Part shown: positions 1-13,601 of the stretch, piece after piece
Layout of the letters: the number at the start of each line of letters is the position of its first letter
Numbering within the stretch: the stretch's first letter is position 1
Assembly: GCF_000264905.1 (NCBI RefSeq)
Contig: NW_006763143.1
Location: 341,711 to 405,710 of the forward strand
Direction: 5' to 3'
Length of the DNA: 64,000 nucleotides
From: Stereum hirsutum FP-91666 SS1
Taxonomy: Eukaryota > Basidiomycota > Agaricomycetes > Russulales > Stereaceae
The notes under the pieces: model-generated
What the model was told of the DNA's origin: nothing
Seen by the model: only the letters and a program-made list of their open reading frames with translations
Database searches by the model: none
Translations under genes and position numbers: made by a program

Positions 1-416
1 AGACTCAAACCGACCAAGCGAACAGTCATCGAAACCAGAATATGCCCCTAAATAGGCCCACTCGAAGAGATGCGATTGAAGTGAACGAACTCACTTCGTT
101 TCCCGAGAACATACAGCACCCAAGCACCCGCGAAACACCCTACAGTCGCCAACACCAGCAACACCACCCAAACCGCCATCCTCCGTTCGTATCTTAAGGA
201 ATGCCGTGAACTCTCGCTCAAGGATGTGGAATGACTGGATTTAATGGAACCCGACCCAGTGCTCGCGCTCTGTCCATGACGGAAAGTGAGAGGGGGAGGG
301 CGGCTGCGTAGGCTGCGCGAGCCCTTCTCGATGGCTATGGATGGTGACTCCGTATTGGCGGGACTCTTGGAGCGATTTTTCAGGTTGTATGGTGTCGTAG
401 GAAAGGAAGGACGCAT
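1..416 (-). CDS. 5' part of a predicted single-pass membrane protein gene, cut by the window edge
   Basis: Exon 1 runs 416 to 95 and exon 2 from 47 to the window edge, where it is still open. The intron (94-48, 47 nt) starts GTGAGT and ends TTTAG; without splicing the frame stops at once. The first ~78 residues are rich in Ser, Arg and Pro, then a hydrophobic stretch (about residues 80-103, Val/Leu/Ala/Gly) looks like a signal anchor, followed by Gly-Lys-Arg. This is the layout of a type II membrane protein, for example a Golgi enzyme, but the catalytic part lies outside the window, so no function can be named. The start is the first ATG in frame. Confidence 0.5.
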
Positions 417-1673
417 GGAGCTAAGAACAGCTGTTCCGAATCAGAAGTCACTAGACAGCGAGGATCGAGTGATGCCGCCGTAAAACACAAGAAGGAAATA
501 CTGCAATCAACCACTCTGACACGTCCCTTGAACGCTGCCAAGGGGGTGAAATGGCCTAGGAAGCAAAGTAAAGATTGATTAAATGTCCGCCGACTCGACT
601 GTTCTGTGTTGGCCACACAAGTCACAAAAACAAAGCCAACCACCACTCAGCGGCAAGGAAGAGAAAGGAAGAGCGCTGGTCTACCCGGAGAACGAGGTTC
701 GGAGAAATTAGAAAAGGACGTCTTCAATAAAACTAATTTGACTGGGTGTGGTGAAGAACAGAGTGTTCAAGTTGATTTTGTAAACGCGCCGCCACTGCCA
801 CGTGCGGAAGTGTATTGTGGCGCAGGATTAACTAAGGTTATCGTCGCGTTCACTCTCGTTCCTGACCACCATGTCTCAAAAGTGAAGTTATGTTGGAGTA
901 TTCTACGTCACTTAGATCCGAATACAGGTGAGCGGCTATCCGTAGGAATGATCCCCTGAACCTAACCTATAGGCACAGATCCAGGGCTTCCTTTGCCGGC
1001 GTGAAAACCTCTGCCACCACGCGTGAAGCTGCCGAAGCTCGTCCAGTGTGCGGTTTGGACCCATTCTCAGCATCCAACGGGTAGCTGGTCAGTGGATGAC
1101 CTCCCGTAGGAAGTCTGCGAGGGGTTTAGAGGTCTACGTGCACAGACAGGAGGCTAAGTTTAATTCTTGATTGGACTCAGAGTCTGGCCCCGTTAGACTG
1201 CGTTCGTGTTTCTGCGCTTCAGGAAAAACTCCTACTACTGGTAAAGCGCTACCGAAAACCACCCAGTGACAACTTTTCACTTGCATCTTATGTGCCGGAA
1301 GACTTGCGTTTCCGAATCGCTTTCTCGAGTGGATACTTCGGTATGGCCGCCTCTGACTCTGGGTTCTCAAAGCGACGGTGCTCGTCTTCGCGTCGGTTAT
1401 GGTTCTATGGAATCGCCACCTTGTTCATACCGGCGCTTGTGTCTCCTCTTTCTCAGCGTTTCTCTCGACCAGCAGGCTTCTACTACGGAGAGCTAGTGGG
1501 TACAATGTGTGGGTCTGAACCCCCTCCCAAACATGCAGTCCTAGTTTGCGTTCAGGTGAAGTCTTCGCTGAGTGGGTTTGGTTCACAGCTGATCTTTCAG
1601 ACCCACAACCGCGAGTCCTGATCCACAGCCAAGAAACAAGAGGACCCACATTATCCGGATATCCCGTTTACAG
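417..1673. other. Intergenic, no gene recognised
   Basis: Only short overlapping frames without domain character on either strand. It contains a degenerate repeat copy (1101-1236, listed separately). The last part is the promoter side of the reductase gene that follows. Confidence 0.5.
1101..1236. repeat. Degenerate dispersed repeat, copy A
   Basis: This stretch shares an ordered series of similar blocks with 33046-33169 on the same strand: a CCCGTAG block, a block ending in TTGATTGGA or TTTATTGGA, and a block around TGCGTTCGTGTTT / TGCGTTTGTGTTT followed by ACTCCTA / GCTCCTA. The copies differ by many substitutions and small gaps, so this looks like an old transposon or relic fragment. The exact ends are uncertain. 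Confidence 0.4.
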
Positions 1674-1681
1674 TATAAAAG
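1674..1681 (+). promoter_or_regulatory. TATA box of the SDR reductase gene
   Basis: TATAAAAG lies about 75 bases before the start codon at 1757, the usual place for a fungal TATA element with a short 5' leader. Confidence 0.6.
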
Positions 1682-1756
1682 GGGAACGGCCACCAAACCT
1701 TCGCACCTCAGCTATATTTTACACACCCAAACTCGACTCACATTCCCACTTGAATC

Positions 1757-3013
1757 ATGGCCACAGCTATCCCTAAAGGTTCCACAGTCCTCGTCACAGG
1801 CGTAAACGGCTACATCGCCTCCCACCTCGCAGATCAGCTCCTCTCCGCTGGCTACAACGTCCGCGGGACTGTCCGCAACGCTTCTCGCACCCAATGGATC
1901 AGAGATCTGTTCGACGAGAAGTATGGGCCGGGGAGGTTTGAGACGGTCGTCGTGCCGAAGGTGGACGCGGAGGGAGCATGGGATGAAGCAGTAAAAGGTC
2001 GGTTTACCCTGCTTACTAGTCTCTCCCTGCTTGTGCTCATAACTGTGGACGTCATTCCAATTCTAAACGCACGACTTTCATTCACCCGGCATCACAGGTG
2101 TCTCTGGGATCGCGCACGTCGCTACCAACGTCTCCCTCTCCTCCAATCCCCACGAGGTAATCCCTGAGACCGTCTCCGGAACCCTCTCCCTCCTCCGCGC
2201 CGCCTCTCTCACTAAAGGTGACACACCTCTCCGCTTCGTCTACACCTCCTCCTCCAGCACTACTGGCTTCATCGTCCATAACAAGCCCCGTGTCATCACT
2301 ACCTCCACATGGAACGACGAGGCGCCCGAGTTAGCATGGGCTCCGCCGCCGTATACTGATCAGAAGAAGTGGGCGGTTTACGCGACTAGTAAGATGGAGT
2401 CGGAGAAAGCCTGTTTCAAGTTCGCGAAGGACTTGGATGCGGAGATAAAGGCGGGAACGGCGGGACAGAAGAGGAGACTTGTAGTGAATAGCGTGTTGCC
2501 GTGCGTGAACTTCGGACCGTCGCTGCATGACACTCAGAGCTCGGAGACGTTGGTCTGGATGCGGAGGTTGGTTAAGGGCGATACAGGATTTATAAAGGAC
2601 GCAGTTCCTCCTCGTAAGTTTATTTCCTTCCTTCTGTCCTATATACCCTCTTCCACGCAACTTATTGAGTAATACTAACTCTTGAACAACCAACATTGCT
2701 CTGAACAGAATGGTTCGTCGATGCACGCGACTCCGCCCGCCTGCACGTCGCCGCTCTGACAGACCCCAACGTCGTCTCCGAACGTATCTTCGCCTATTCA
2801 GAGACGTTCAGCTGGTCCCGCGTCCTCGCTATCCTGCGTCGCCTTTACCCCGACCGAGAATGGCCGGAGGGTCCCAAGGACGAACCAGAAGATCTGAGTA
2901 CAGTGGACGCTCGGAACAGGAGTGTGGAACTGTTGAGGGGGATGGGGAGGGAGGGTTTCATTGGGTTGGAGGAAAGCGTGAAGGCTAGCGCTGATCTGAT
3001 TTTGCATGGGTAG
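1757..3013 (+). CDS. NAD(P)-dependent epimerase/dehydratase, dihydroflavonol-reductase-like (extended SDR)
   Basis: Three exons (1757-1997, 2098-2613, 2709-3013) give 353 residues, the usual size of this family. The N-terminus shows the Rossmann signature TGVNGYIA (about residues 14-21), which binds NADP(H). The catalytic YxxxK motif is YATSK, in exon 2. A GVSGIAHVAT stretch follows, typical of ketoreductases and aldehyde reductases related to plant dihydroflavonol reductase, and a WFVDARDSARLHVAAL segment near the C-terminus matches the family's substrate-lobe motif. No signal peptide, so cytosolic. The intron 1 boundary was chosen because it restores the VxG-VxGIAH frame. A polyadenylation-like AATAAA lies at 3150. 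The substrate cannot be inferred. The gene converges with the MAP kinase gene downstream. Confidence 0.9.
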
Positions 3014-4154
3014 TGATAGATGTCTGGTGCGAGGCAAGAAGTGAACGGCGATTTACGATGTGATCGGTAGTAGAGAGATGGGGAAACCAGGGGCGGTGAA
3101 TACGCAAGAGGCGGACGTTAGGTGCAGACTTCAAGTACTGATGCAATGCAATAAAATATCGTATCCCTTCGTATGCAAGGACAGAATTAATGCAGCTACA
3201 GGATTATAGGACAAGTCATAGATCACAGTGGCGTAAACAAAACGAAACGAGACGAAACGAGACTAGAAACGTGAATGACACAGAAAGTAAACAACAAAAG
3301 ATCGCGTGTATGGTAGCGTTTCAAGAAAGAGAAGGAAGGAAGGAAGGTGCCAAGATAAAACTAGAGTCTGCGGGTGAGTGGGGTCGGGTACTGAGACGAA
3401 AGCTAAAGACGAGATGACGTAGGTCGCAATACATAAGGCTCACAAATTCCCCGGAAGAAAGGTGAAAGAAACGAAACGGGACAAGGAATCTCGATCAGTG
3501 CGGCCTGCGGTTAGGAGAGGAAGGTCAAAGGATATATGTACGGGGTTATACTGCGATTGAACTGGCACGGACACGGACACGGACAAAGACTCTGGGTGGG
3601 GTAAGTAAGTACACGCGATTCTTCACAAGCACCAGCTATACACAAAAAACACGGTGACCATTTCTTCTTCTGTTTCTTCTTCTCCCCAAGGACAACGACG
3701 TCTGATACACTAACAACCCCCGAGGACTCTGGATCGACCAACAGCTAGGGCAAGAAAGAACTCCGTGAACGTAGGACATGGAAAGGAAAGTGAATGCGTG
3801 AATGCTATGCGTGAATGGAGGCAGGAATACACAGGGACGAGACTGGACGGAACATGAACACGAACATTGACATCGGATGACACTTCACACGGTCTACCAC
3901 GACAAAATAAAGAAGAAGAAAAACACAAACGCACGAACGCACAGTCACAACCACACAAACAAGAAAGAGCTCGACGAGGAAGCCACCGACGAGGGAGAAA
4001 CGGGAAGGGGGGAATAAAAGGAATATACGCTCGCAGAATAGAGAAAATACAAGTCCGTCGACAACACCAAATCGTCCATGGGGTCTTGAAGAATGGATCG
4101 TAATCTCTCTCTCCTCTCGCTCTCCGGACAAACCGCATCTCATGCGCGCTGAAT
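3014..4154. other. Intergenic between convergent genes, with simple repeats
   Basis: It holds the 3' ends of the reductase and MAP kinase transcripts. Short repeats are visible: a GAAACGAGA-like repeat near 3240-3265, GGAA repeats near 3330-3347 and ACGGAC repeats near 3565-3585. The open frames here are low-complexity artefacts. Confidence 0.5.
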
Positions 4155-6627
<2,473 letters not shown>

Positions 6628-7157
6628 TCGTTGTTTCGCTGATTCGGATGCGGAGTCGTTTGGGCAGTAAAATTTACTGGATATAGGGAGAATAGACCGT
6701 GAAAACAAGGAAGAAAGCTGGGTAAAACAGAAGGTCTGTTGACGGCAAGGAGACCTCTGAGGACAATGAGGACGGATGGGTGGACGGAAGAGGGAAAGGG
6801 AGTTGTCGAGGGTTGCCTCGCAGGCGTCCAGAATCCAGATCGTCGGCAGCCGCCGGTACGATCCAGATTCGGCTCTTTCTCCACCTTATTGCCGTGCCTC
6901 GATGACGCTACATAGCTGCGTTACAGTTATATAACAGTAGTAAGGTATATATGCAAGTCGAAAGGCGAGCAAAATAAGAGATCCAGTAAGGGTAAGTCAT
7001 GAAGTGATGCAGCAGAAACAGAAGCAATGAACACGCAAAAAAGAAGAGGTAATAAACAAGCAGTGAAAAGAGGCATCCCTACAAACCGCCCGCCCGCCCC
7101 CCCCCTCCCCTACGCCCAGCATCCCCACAGCGGTTGCACAAAGACGGAGTAGATTTA
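6628..7157. other. Intergenic, no gene recognised
   Basis: It lies between the MAP kinase start and the end of the next minus-strand gene and should hold the kinase promoter. I see no coding sequence; there is a C-rich run near 7087-7108. Confidence 0.5.
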
Positions 7158-8800
7158 TTAGTAATCATCCCAGTCTCCATACCCACACCCCCCACCACCG
7201 ATCTCTCCCACTTCAAACTTAAGCGTGCACTTCATCCCATTCTTCGAATAATTCACGTCCAAGCTCTGAATCTCAACATCGCACTGTCCCAGCTTCGCGG
7301 ACTTGGAGAACGTGGACCCAAAGCCACCAAAGCCACCACCAAAGGTACGGGTAGGGACGCCGCCTCTAGACCAGCGGTTGCCTTTCAGTGGGAGTTGCTT
7401 GGTGAGATCGGGTCCTAGGAGAGCGTTGACCTGGGCGGTGTTTCGCTGAAGGAGGTCAAGGGGAAGTTAAAATCAGCGGGTGGGTCGTGTAACAACTGCG
7501 ATTGATGTGGAACGAGAGTAGGAGTATGAACGTACGAATTCGATAATCGTCACGGTCGACTTCGGTTTGTTCTGTGGCGTCGGCTGGATGAGCACGCCCT
7601 TCCCTCCAAAGATCGCCTCAAACTCTGAAGGCTCGAGCACCTCGTCGATCTTGATCGTCTTCGACCCGCCTTGGAACTTACAGTTGTCGGATTTGCACTC
7701 TTTCTTCACTCTATGCAATTCCAGCACCAAGTCAGTATGCGAGCGAACGGTAGAGGCAGATGCGAGCGAGGCGACGAACCTGTCGAATATCTTCTTCAAC
7801 TGCACCTTGGTCTTCTTCTCTTCCGCTTTCGAGAGACCGCTGCTAGTAGTAGCGACAGCAGCTGCGGCAGAAGTGGAGGGCCCGGCTTTGCTATCGTTGT
7901 CGTCGTCAGGAGAGGCGGCGGCCTTGCGAGCGCGTTTCACCGGCGGAGGTTGGGTACCCAATTGATCCTCGAGCTGAAAGTCATAGCGGATGTAAGCAAA
8001 GGCACAGGGGCTGGGGGTCCACATTGTAAAGGAAATCTGTTGATAAGTGTGCGGGCGGATGTTAGGCTACCCTTCGAGCACCCACACATTGCTTAGGGGA
8101 ACACTTGGTCAATGCCAACTAGAAGGGCGTCTCAAGTATACTCTTTGTTTCAGTATAGACCCTCACATCTCGATAATCATGAAGAGTCGTATTCTGTCGG
8201 CGACATATCAGATATGACCCAGGGCCGAGTCTATATCACCGGTACCTCACTCTGAGACTAGGGCCTGCTTATGAGTGAGACCGTTCATTAAGAAACCTTT
8301 GAGTAGAGAAGGCGCGTTGGGGAGCAGCGAGGCGAGTGCGGGGCAACAGCGCGTCGTTATGGCCCCTGTCCGGCGAGGTATCACAAACCCAAACTCACCT
8401 CAATAATCCGGGCCTTCAACGCCTCCAGGACCTGCACGACACGCGCAAAAAGATCGATACAGAGTCAGTTTCATGCGAACCAGAGCACAAAGAAAGCAAC
8501 AAATGGGGATCATAAACCTTACTTCAGGCCTCGCAACCACGCTCGTCACATTGATACCCGTTACATCCACTTCCTCTACAACACCACCAAACAGACATCT
8601 CAGCATCTCGCCCATACAGCCATCAGTTATCAGACCAAAGATTTCTCACCGCCATCAGCCAAGGTGATCCTTCTATTGCCTTGAGCACTCGTCTGCTTCT
8701 TCGCCGGCGCACGCTTCCTCTTCTCGCCCGTCGTGGTTGCCGCCTGAGTGGTAGGGGGAGAAGCTATAAGCAAGGCCCTGATATCTAGTGTCGTAGCCAT
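7158..8800 (-). CDS. Predicted protein of unknown function with a short coiled coil
   Basis: Five exons (8800-8650, 8575-8523, 8431-8399, 7973-7536, 7445-7158) join in frame to 320 residues. I do not recognise the family. The N-terminus carries a basic stretch (EKRKRAPAKK) that could be a nuclear signal. The very short exon 3 plus the start of exon 4 form a leucine-rich helix (VLEALKARIIELEDQL), a likely coiled coil. Then comes a KRARKAAA basic patch and an acidic/Ser linker. A charged helical segment is followed by a compact region with GGKGVLIQPTPQNKP and a C-terminal GGGFGGFGSTFS stretch. The C-terminus is Gly- and Asp-rich. The nuclear signal and coiled coil suggest a chromatin or RNA-related role, but this is inference. 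Intron 3 is 425 nt. AATAAA overlaps the stop codon. Confidence 0.75.
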
Positions 8801-10253
8801 TCGTAAATATTTTGTTTGTGATTATGTGGTATCGTGAAGTACGCTGAACAACAAAGGAAGCTGCGAGGACGAAGCGACGGTGGTCAGCGCGTCTGCCGCA
8901 AGTCGCGCCTACACGCGACGGCGTTCATGCTTTAGGGCAGGTCAAGACGCGTAAGCTGGGTACTTAGCCGAATGTCAAGCCTCCGTCGACGCCACGCACT
9001 TGATTTATCTTCATATCTCATTCAAACACGCGCCTGTGTAGAAAGGATTCCCATTACGATCGTTGCTGGTACTAAATCCTTGGCTTTATGAATGTGTTTC
9101 GGGTTCGTACCGACCAGTTGAGGACATGCTAAGTTCTTGAGACTCGGAGGTTTGAATCCCGGGCAATCACAGTCTTTACGGCCAAAGAGTTTGCTTACCT
9201 TGAGCGCATGATATCCTCCATGCATATGGCATCGGTGGCAGCTGCAATGGTGCGAAAATGAATTCAGGGGCTTGCGAGCTCTGTTCGTACCAGCTGACCC
9301 TCCTGCCCCCTTACACCACATGAACGCTCCGAGTCGCTATGGCTTCTCACCTTCTTGCTCCAGCTTGCTCCTCGGTCTCTTTTTTCTTCTGCGATCAGAT
9401 CAATGAACGTTAACGGTGGCGTTAACCTCAAACGGCAGTCTACGCAGGATTCTTGAACATACCGATCGGGGCCGACTCGTCGCAGGATAAGGATAAGTAT
9501 CTGCCTCTCGAGCCCCCCAGACCACTCCACTCCCATACGGCGTCTTCCATAAATAGTATGTTTCTTCTCCTTGTGTCTTATTGCATGAGACTGATGTGTA
9601 AATCTTTTGTTTTGGTTCCAAGTTCAGGTTTTGCATGACGCAAGGTCAAACGCGAGATGGTCGACGCATGACCGAGAAAAAATTTCTCCCACATTCCTCA
9701 TGTCACAGACTCTATCTACCGGCAGAACGGATCTTTTCTTGTTCTCGTGGGATGCACGCGCGCAGCGAGCGCTTTTCTGCGACGTCACCAGTCATGGAAG
9801 TAGTGCCGCCTGCGCCTCTTCCCAGGGATAGGCTGGTAAGTTCGAGAGGTATCTTCAAGCTCGTTTTTAAAAACTCCTCGTATTATTACCATCTTACCAT
9901 AACACAATTGGTGGTGGTATGCTGATATTAACCTTACATTCATGAACCCCCACAGTGAAAGTTATCGGGCTCTCCAGCTCCGTAAACTCTGCTCCGTTCG
10001 CGGACCGGCCAATCTTTACACGCCGGACCGCCAGACGCCCGCCTACCATGATCGTACCCATCATCTGACACTGAACGTAAACCACAGGCAGGAGTCGGAA
10101 CCTTTCGCTCTCGCCTAGTCAAGGTCATCTCTCCCCGGGATCGTGGTCAAATTCTGATTTTGGGAGGGTCGTGGGGCTCCACAGTCCCCAGAGAGAAAAG
10201 AAGCCAGCCGTAACGCGTATGGGATGGAAGCGGGGTACGAGGGTGGGGAAGCA
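8801..10253. other. Gene-free stretch
   Basis: Short frames on both strands show no consistent splice structure or recognisable domain. A GGTTTGAATCCCGGG string near 9149 resembles a tRNA T-loop, but no tRNA fold could be built around it. Confidence 0.45.
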
Positions 10254-10260
10254 TATATAA
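10254..10260 (+). promoter_or_regulatory. TATA box of the hexose transporter gene
   Basis: TATATAA lies about 130 bases before the chosen start codon at 10386. Confidence 0.5.
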
Positions 10261-10385
10261 GAAGAGTCAAAGCTTCTGCTTGATGGAGCGTGACCTCCTC
10301 TCTTCGTCCTTTCGTGTTCTCACTTTGGGTTTCTGCTGTGGACGCGACTTTGCTTTGCACTTGTTGGACGCAAAGAGATATCAGG

Positions 10386-13027
10386 ATGGTTGCTGTACCA
10401 TCGAATAGGAGAGCTATTGTCCTCGCGATCTTCATTGCGTTTGGTGCGCCGCTACGGCCTTTGTTCTTCTCATCATGACGGTTGGACTGACATCACTGTA
10501 CTGGGTATATGGACGTACAGGAGGTAAAAGGGCTAGATTATCACTGCTTGTATCAAAATACTAGTACGTTCAATCTGCTAGTACCCTTCTGTCTCACCTT
10601 AGCTGACATTCGCGCAACAGATTTGTCTCTGCCTACAGGATTTCTTTTCGGATACGACATCGGTGTCATCTCAGTAAGCTTCCACACCATCCATACTGTC
10701 ATCATCAACTAGCCCACTGATATTACTGCTCGTAGGGATGTCTGATTATGCCTGATTTCATCGACCGCTTCGGGGTTGACGGAGTTCTCGACAGCAGTCG
10801 ACAATCCATCATCACATCACTACTTTCCGCCGGGTACGTCTTCTTCCTTTCGCCCTGCTTTTCTTCACCCCATCTGACCTCCTTACTCGTGTAGAACCTT
10901 CGTGTAAGATACCTACTGATATGCGCCTCGCACGAGAAACTGGCTAAGTGGCTGACACGTTTTCTCTTTCTCAAGTGGTTCGCTGGCCCAAGCCTTCACC
11001 TCCGACAGCCTCGGACGACGACCTTCCATTCTCATCTGGTCCGGCGTTTTCACCATCGGCGTGCTCATCCAAACGGCCACCGATAGGTCCATCGTTCAAA
11101 TCACCATAGGACGTTTTATCGCAGGTCTTGGTGTCGGTGCCCTTTCTGGTGCGCTCGTTTTTTTTTGCTCGTATCTCATGTAGAAGAAGCCTGACAAACG
11201 GCATCTCACCTCCCTATAGCTATCGTACCGCTCTACACCGGTGAGACAGTGCCGAAAGCGATCCGTGGCAGTATGTTGGTTCTGTACCAAATGCAAATCA
11301 TCACGGGGTATGTCGAAGTTCCCCGCCTGGCCTTCGCATCTGGGATGTTGGTAGCGAGGCATTGTGTTCTGATTTGCTTTTGTCATTTCAGTATCTTCTT
11401 GTCCTACATCATTGATCTTGGGACACACACCATCAGCAACTCTGCGTCGTGGCGTATCCCAGTTGGTCTCCAAATGCTTTGGGGTCTCATCCTCCTCAGC
11501 GGTATCTTCTTCCTTCCGGAATCACCGTGCGTTTCCTCTCCCCCTCGTCCCTTCTCATCAAAGCTTTCGGAGCATTGCGCTTATATGGTGACCATGTCCA
11601 CACAGTCGTCACCTCCTCTACCACGGCCGCGAAGCCGAAGCCCGTCTCGTCGTCGCCGAGCTTAATTCTGTCCCGCCTGAAGACGCCCTCGTCACCGAAA
11701 CCCTCGAAGAACTCCAATTCGCCATCGATGCGGAGAACGAGGGTGGCAAAGCGTCGTGGCTCGAGTGTTTCAGCATGAGGAACCAGCTCTGGAAGCGGAC
11801 GTTGAACGGAATGATGTTGCAGTTCATCCAGCAGCTGAACGGACAGAACTTCTACTGTGAGTTTTTTCTTCTTCGATTTTGCGGTGTGATGAAAGAAGCT
11901 GAGGAGGATTGACTGGTTACCTTGAACAGACTACTATGGTGATACGTTCTTCAAGAGCGCGGGTACGACGCTTTCGCCCTATGTCATTCAGACCATCCTC
12001 GGTGCCGTCTCCGTCGTTGGAACCGCGCCCGCCCTCTACCTCATCGAAACCGTCGGTCGTCGTGACGTACGTCTGCCTCTCTTTCTCTGCACCATCGACT
12101 ATGCATCTGACCTCTGTGTGCGAACGAAACAGATGCTTCTCATCGGCTCCGTACTCGAAGCTATCTGTGCCCTCATCGCCGCCCTCGTTGGACATTTCAC
12201 CCTCGCCCCGACCGGTACACCGACCGACCAACTCACCGTGCGGAACAAGCGTGGGGGAGACACGCTCATTGCGTTTGCGGTCCTTCACGTCTTCTCGTTC
12301 TCGATGTTCTGGGGGGTGAGTTAGCGTTCGCGGCGATTAAAAGCGAAAAGAAATCTGACCCCCTCTTCCTCCCCCTGCCTGCTTACGTAGCCAGTAAGTC
12401 CTCTACTCAAATGCTGCTTCCCACATCCAATTAACACTGACGATTATTCGAAGACCCCCTGGGTTTTTTTGGGCGAGAGTTTTCCGCTCAGAGTCAGGCC
12501 GAAAAGTATTGCCCTGGGCAGCGCAACCAGTATGTCGATTTCTTTTATTCTTTTATTGTCTAGGATAAGTCTAATGGTCCGGACAGATTGGATCTGGAAT
12601 TTCCTGCTTGGATTCTTTGCACCTAAGATTGCGGTAGATATCGGTCCATTGATTCTGCTCATCTTCTTTGGTGCATTGGTATTCGGATGGTTCTACGTCT
12701 ACCTACTAATCCCGGAGACCAAAGGCCTCTCACTCGAAGAGGTGCGGTTTCTTTTTCCTTCCTTTTCCCATTGCTTCTTTTTCCCGATCTCCACCTTTCT
12801 CTCCTCTTCATTTGTTGAAGACCGTGTCTGATTCGGCTGATACTGACGGGGCGTCAACGTTTGATCATGACCAGGTTGATGAAATGTACGCCTCTGGTGT
12901 CAAGCCATGGCGCTCGGCAGCCTGGCGACCACATCTCCTCGACCAAATGCACGAACACCAGCATCACCAAGACGTCAAGGAAGACAACATCGCGGAGAAG
13001 ACGGGTGCGGACGTGTCGGAGGCATAG
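10386..13027 (+). CDS. MFS hexose/monosaccharide transporter with 9-nt and 3-nt micro-exons
   Basis: Fourteen exons: 10386-10443, 10639-10673, 10736-10833, 10895-10903, 10976-11148, 11220-11307, 11392-11526, 11606-11856, 11930-12066, 12133-12315, 12391-12393, 12454-12529, 12587-12741, 12875-13027, giving 517 residues. It imports glucose or related sugars across the plasma membrane. Family marks in order: GFLFGYDIGVIS in helix 1, SDSLGRRP, the central PESPR, QQLNGQNF in helix 7, GPTPWVFLGESFP and the final PETKG. Exon 4 (9 nt) and exon 11 (3 nt, one proline codon, residue 390) are required to keep conserved motifs; both are flanked by AG and GT. The carboxy tail is short and hydrophilic, so this is a carrier rather than a Snf3/Rgt2-type sensor with a long tail. 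Confidence 0.92.
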
Positions 13028-13601
13028 GGCTTCTTCACTCCCTTCGATCGCGTCTTTGATTTTGCGTCCGTTCTTTCTCCGCCTCTTGCATACGGCTTTC
13101 TTTCCCCCTCGCTACCATTCGTGGACGTGGACACATTCTTGGAAAGGGGAGGGGGGGAGGTCAAAAGGGCGATGATGGAATGATCGAGATGGTTTTATTT
13201 TTCTCTTCATGGCTTTGATGATTTGTTATGTTCGTGTATGCGACGGGAACGTCGTTGTAATTTTAAAGACCGTGGTATCCTTTCCCACTGTATGACCGCA
13301 AACCTGAACAAACTGCGATCGCGAGCAACTTGAAAAGGTCAATGTTCAAGTTCAGATGAAGCGGCATTGGGACGGATTTGCTTGGGACTGATATTGTTGC
13401 GCCCTTCTGGTTTCATGTTAGGCAAAACATTGGATCCATAACCGGTCTGATCATTGTCTCATCAGTGTCAACTTCTCCTTGCTTGCGCATGCAAGGTTCT
13501 CTCGATATTCACAGATCGTGGGAAGAACAAGACACCATCCGGCTTTTGCCGACCATTGTGCTTGTGATTCTGAATTGTCAATGTGAACGTCCGAGTCACT
13601 A
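13028..13601. other. 3' flank of the transporter gene
   Basis: No gene seen. It probably contains the transcript end, then leads into the transposon-like element. Confidence 0.5.

Noticed and set aside
6628..6708. Hog1 start 27 codons upstream
   Set aside because: Fungal Hog1 proteins begin with the FVKLSIFGT region; the extra residues have no counterpart.
9140..9175. tRNA-like T-loop string GGTTTGAATCCCGGG
   Set aside because: No matching A box, anticodon stem or acceptor stem could be drawn around it on either strand.
10509..10712. Alternative transporter start at 10509
   Set aside because: It reads into the GFLFGYDIG motif but its N-terminus lacks the usual character; the 10386 start with an AFG|GFLFGYD join fits the family better.
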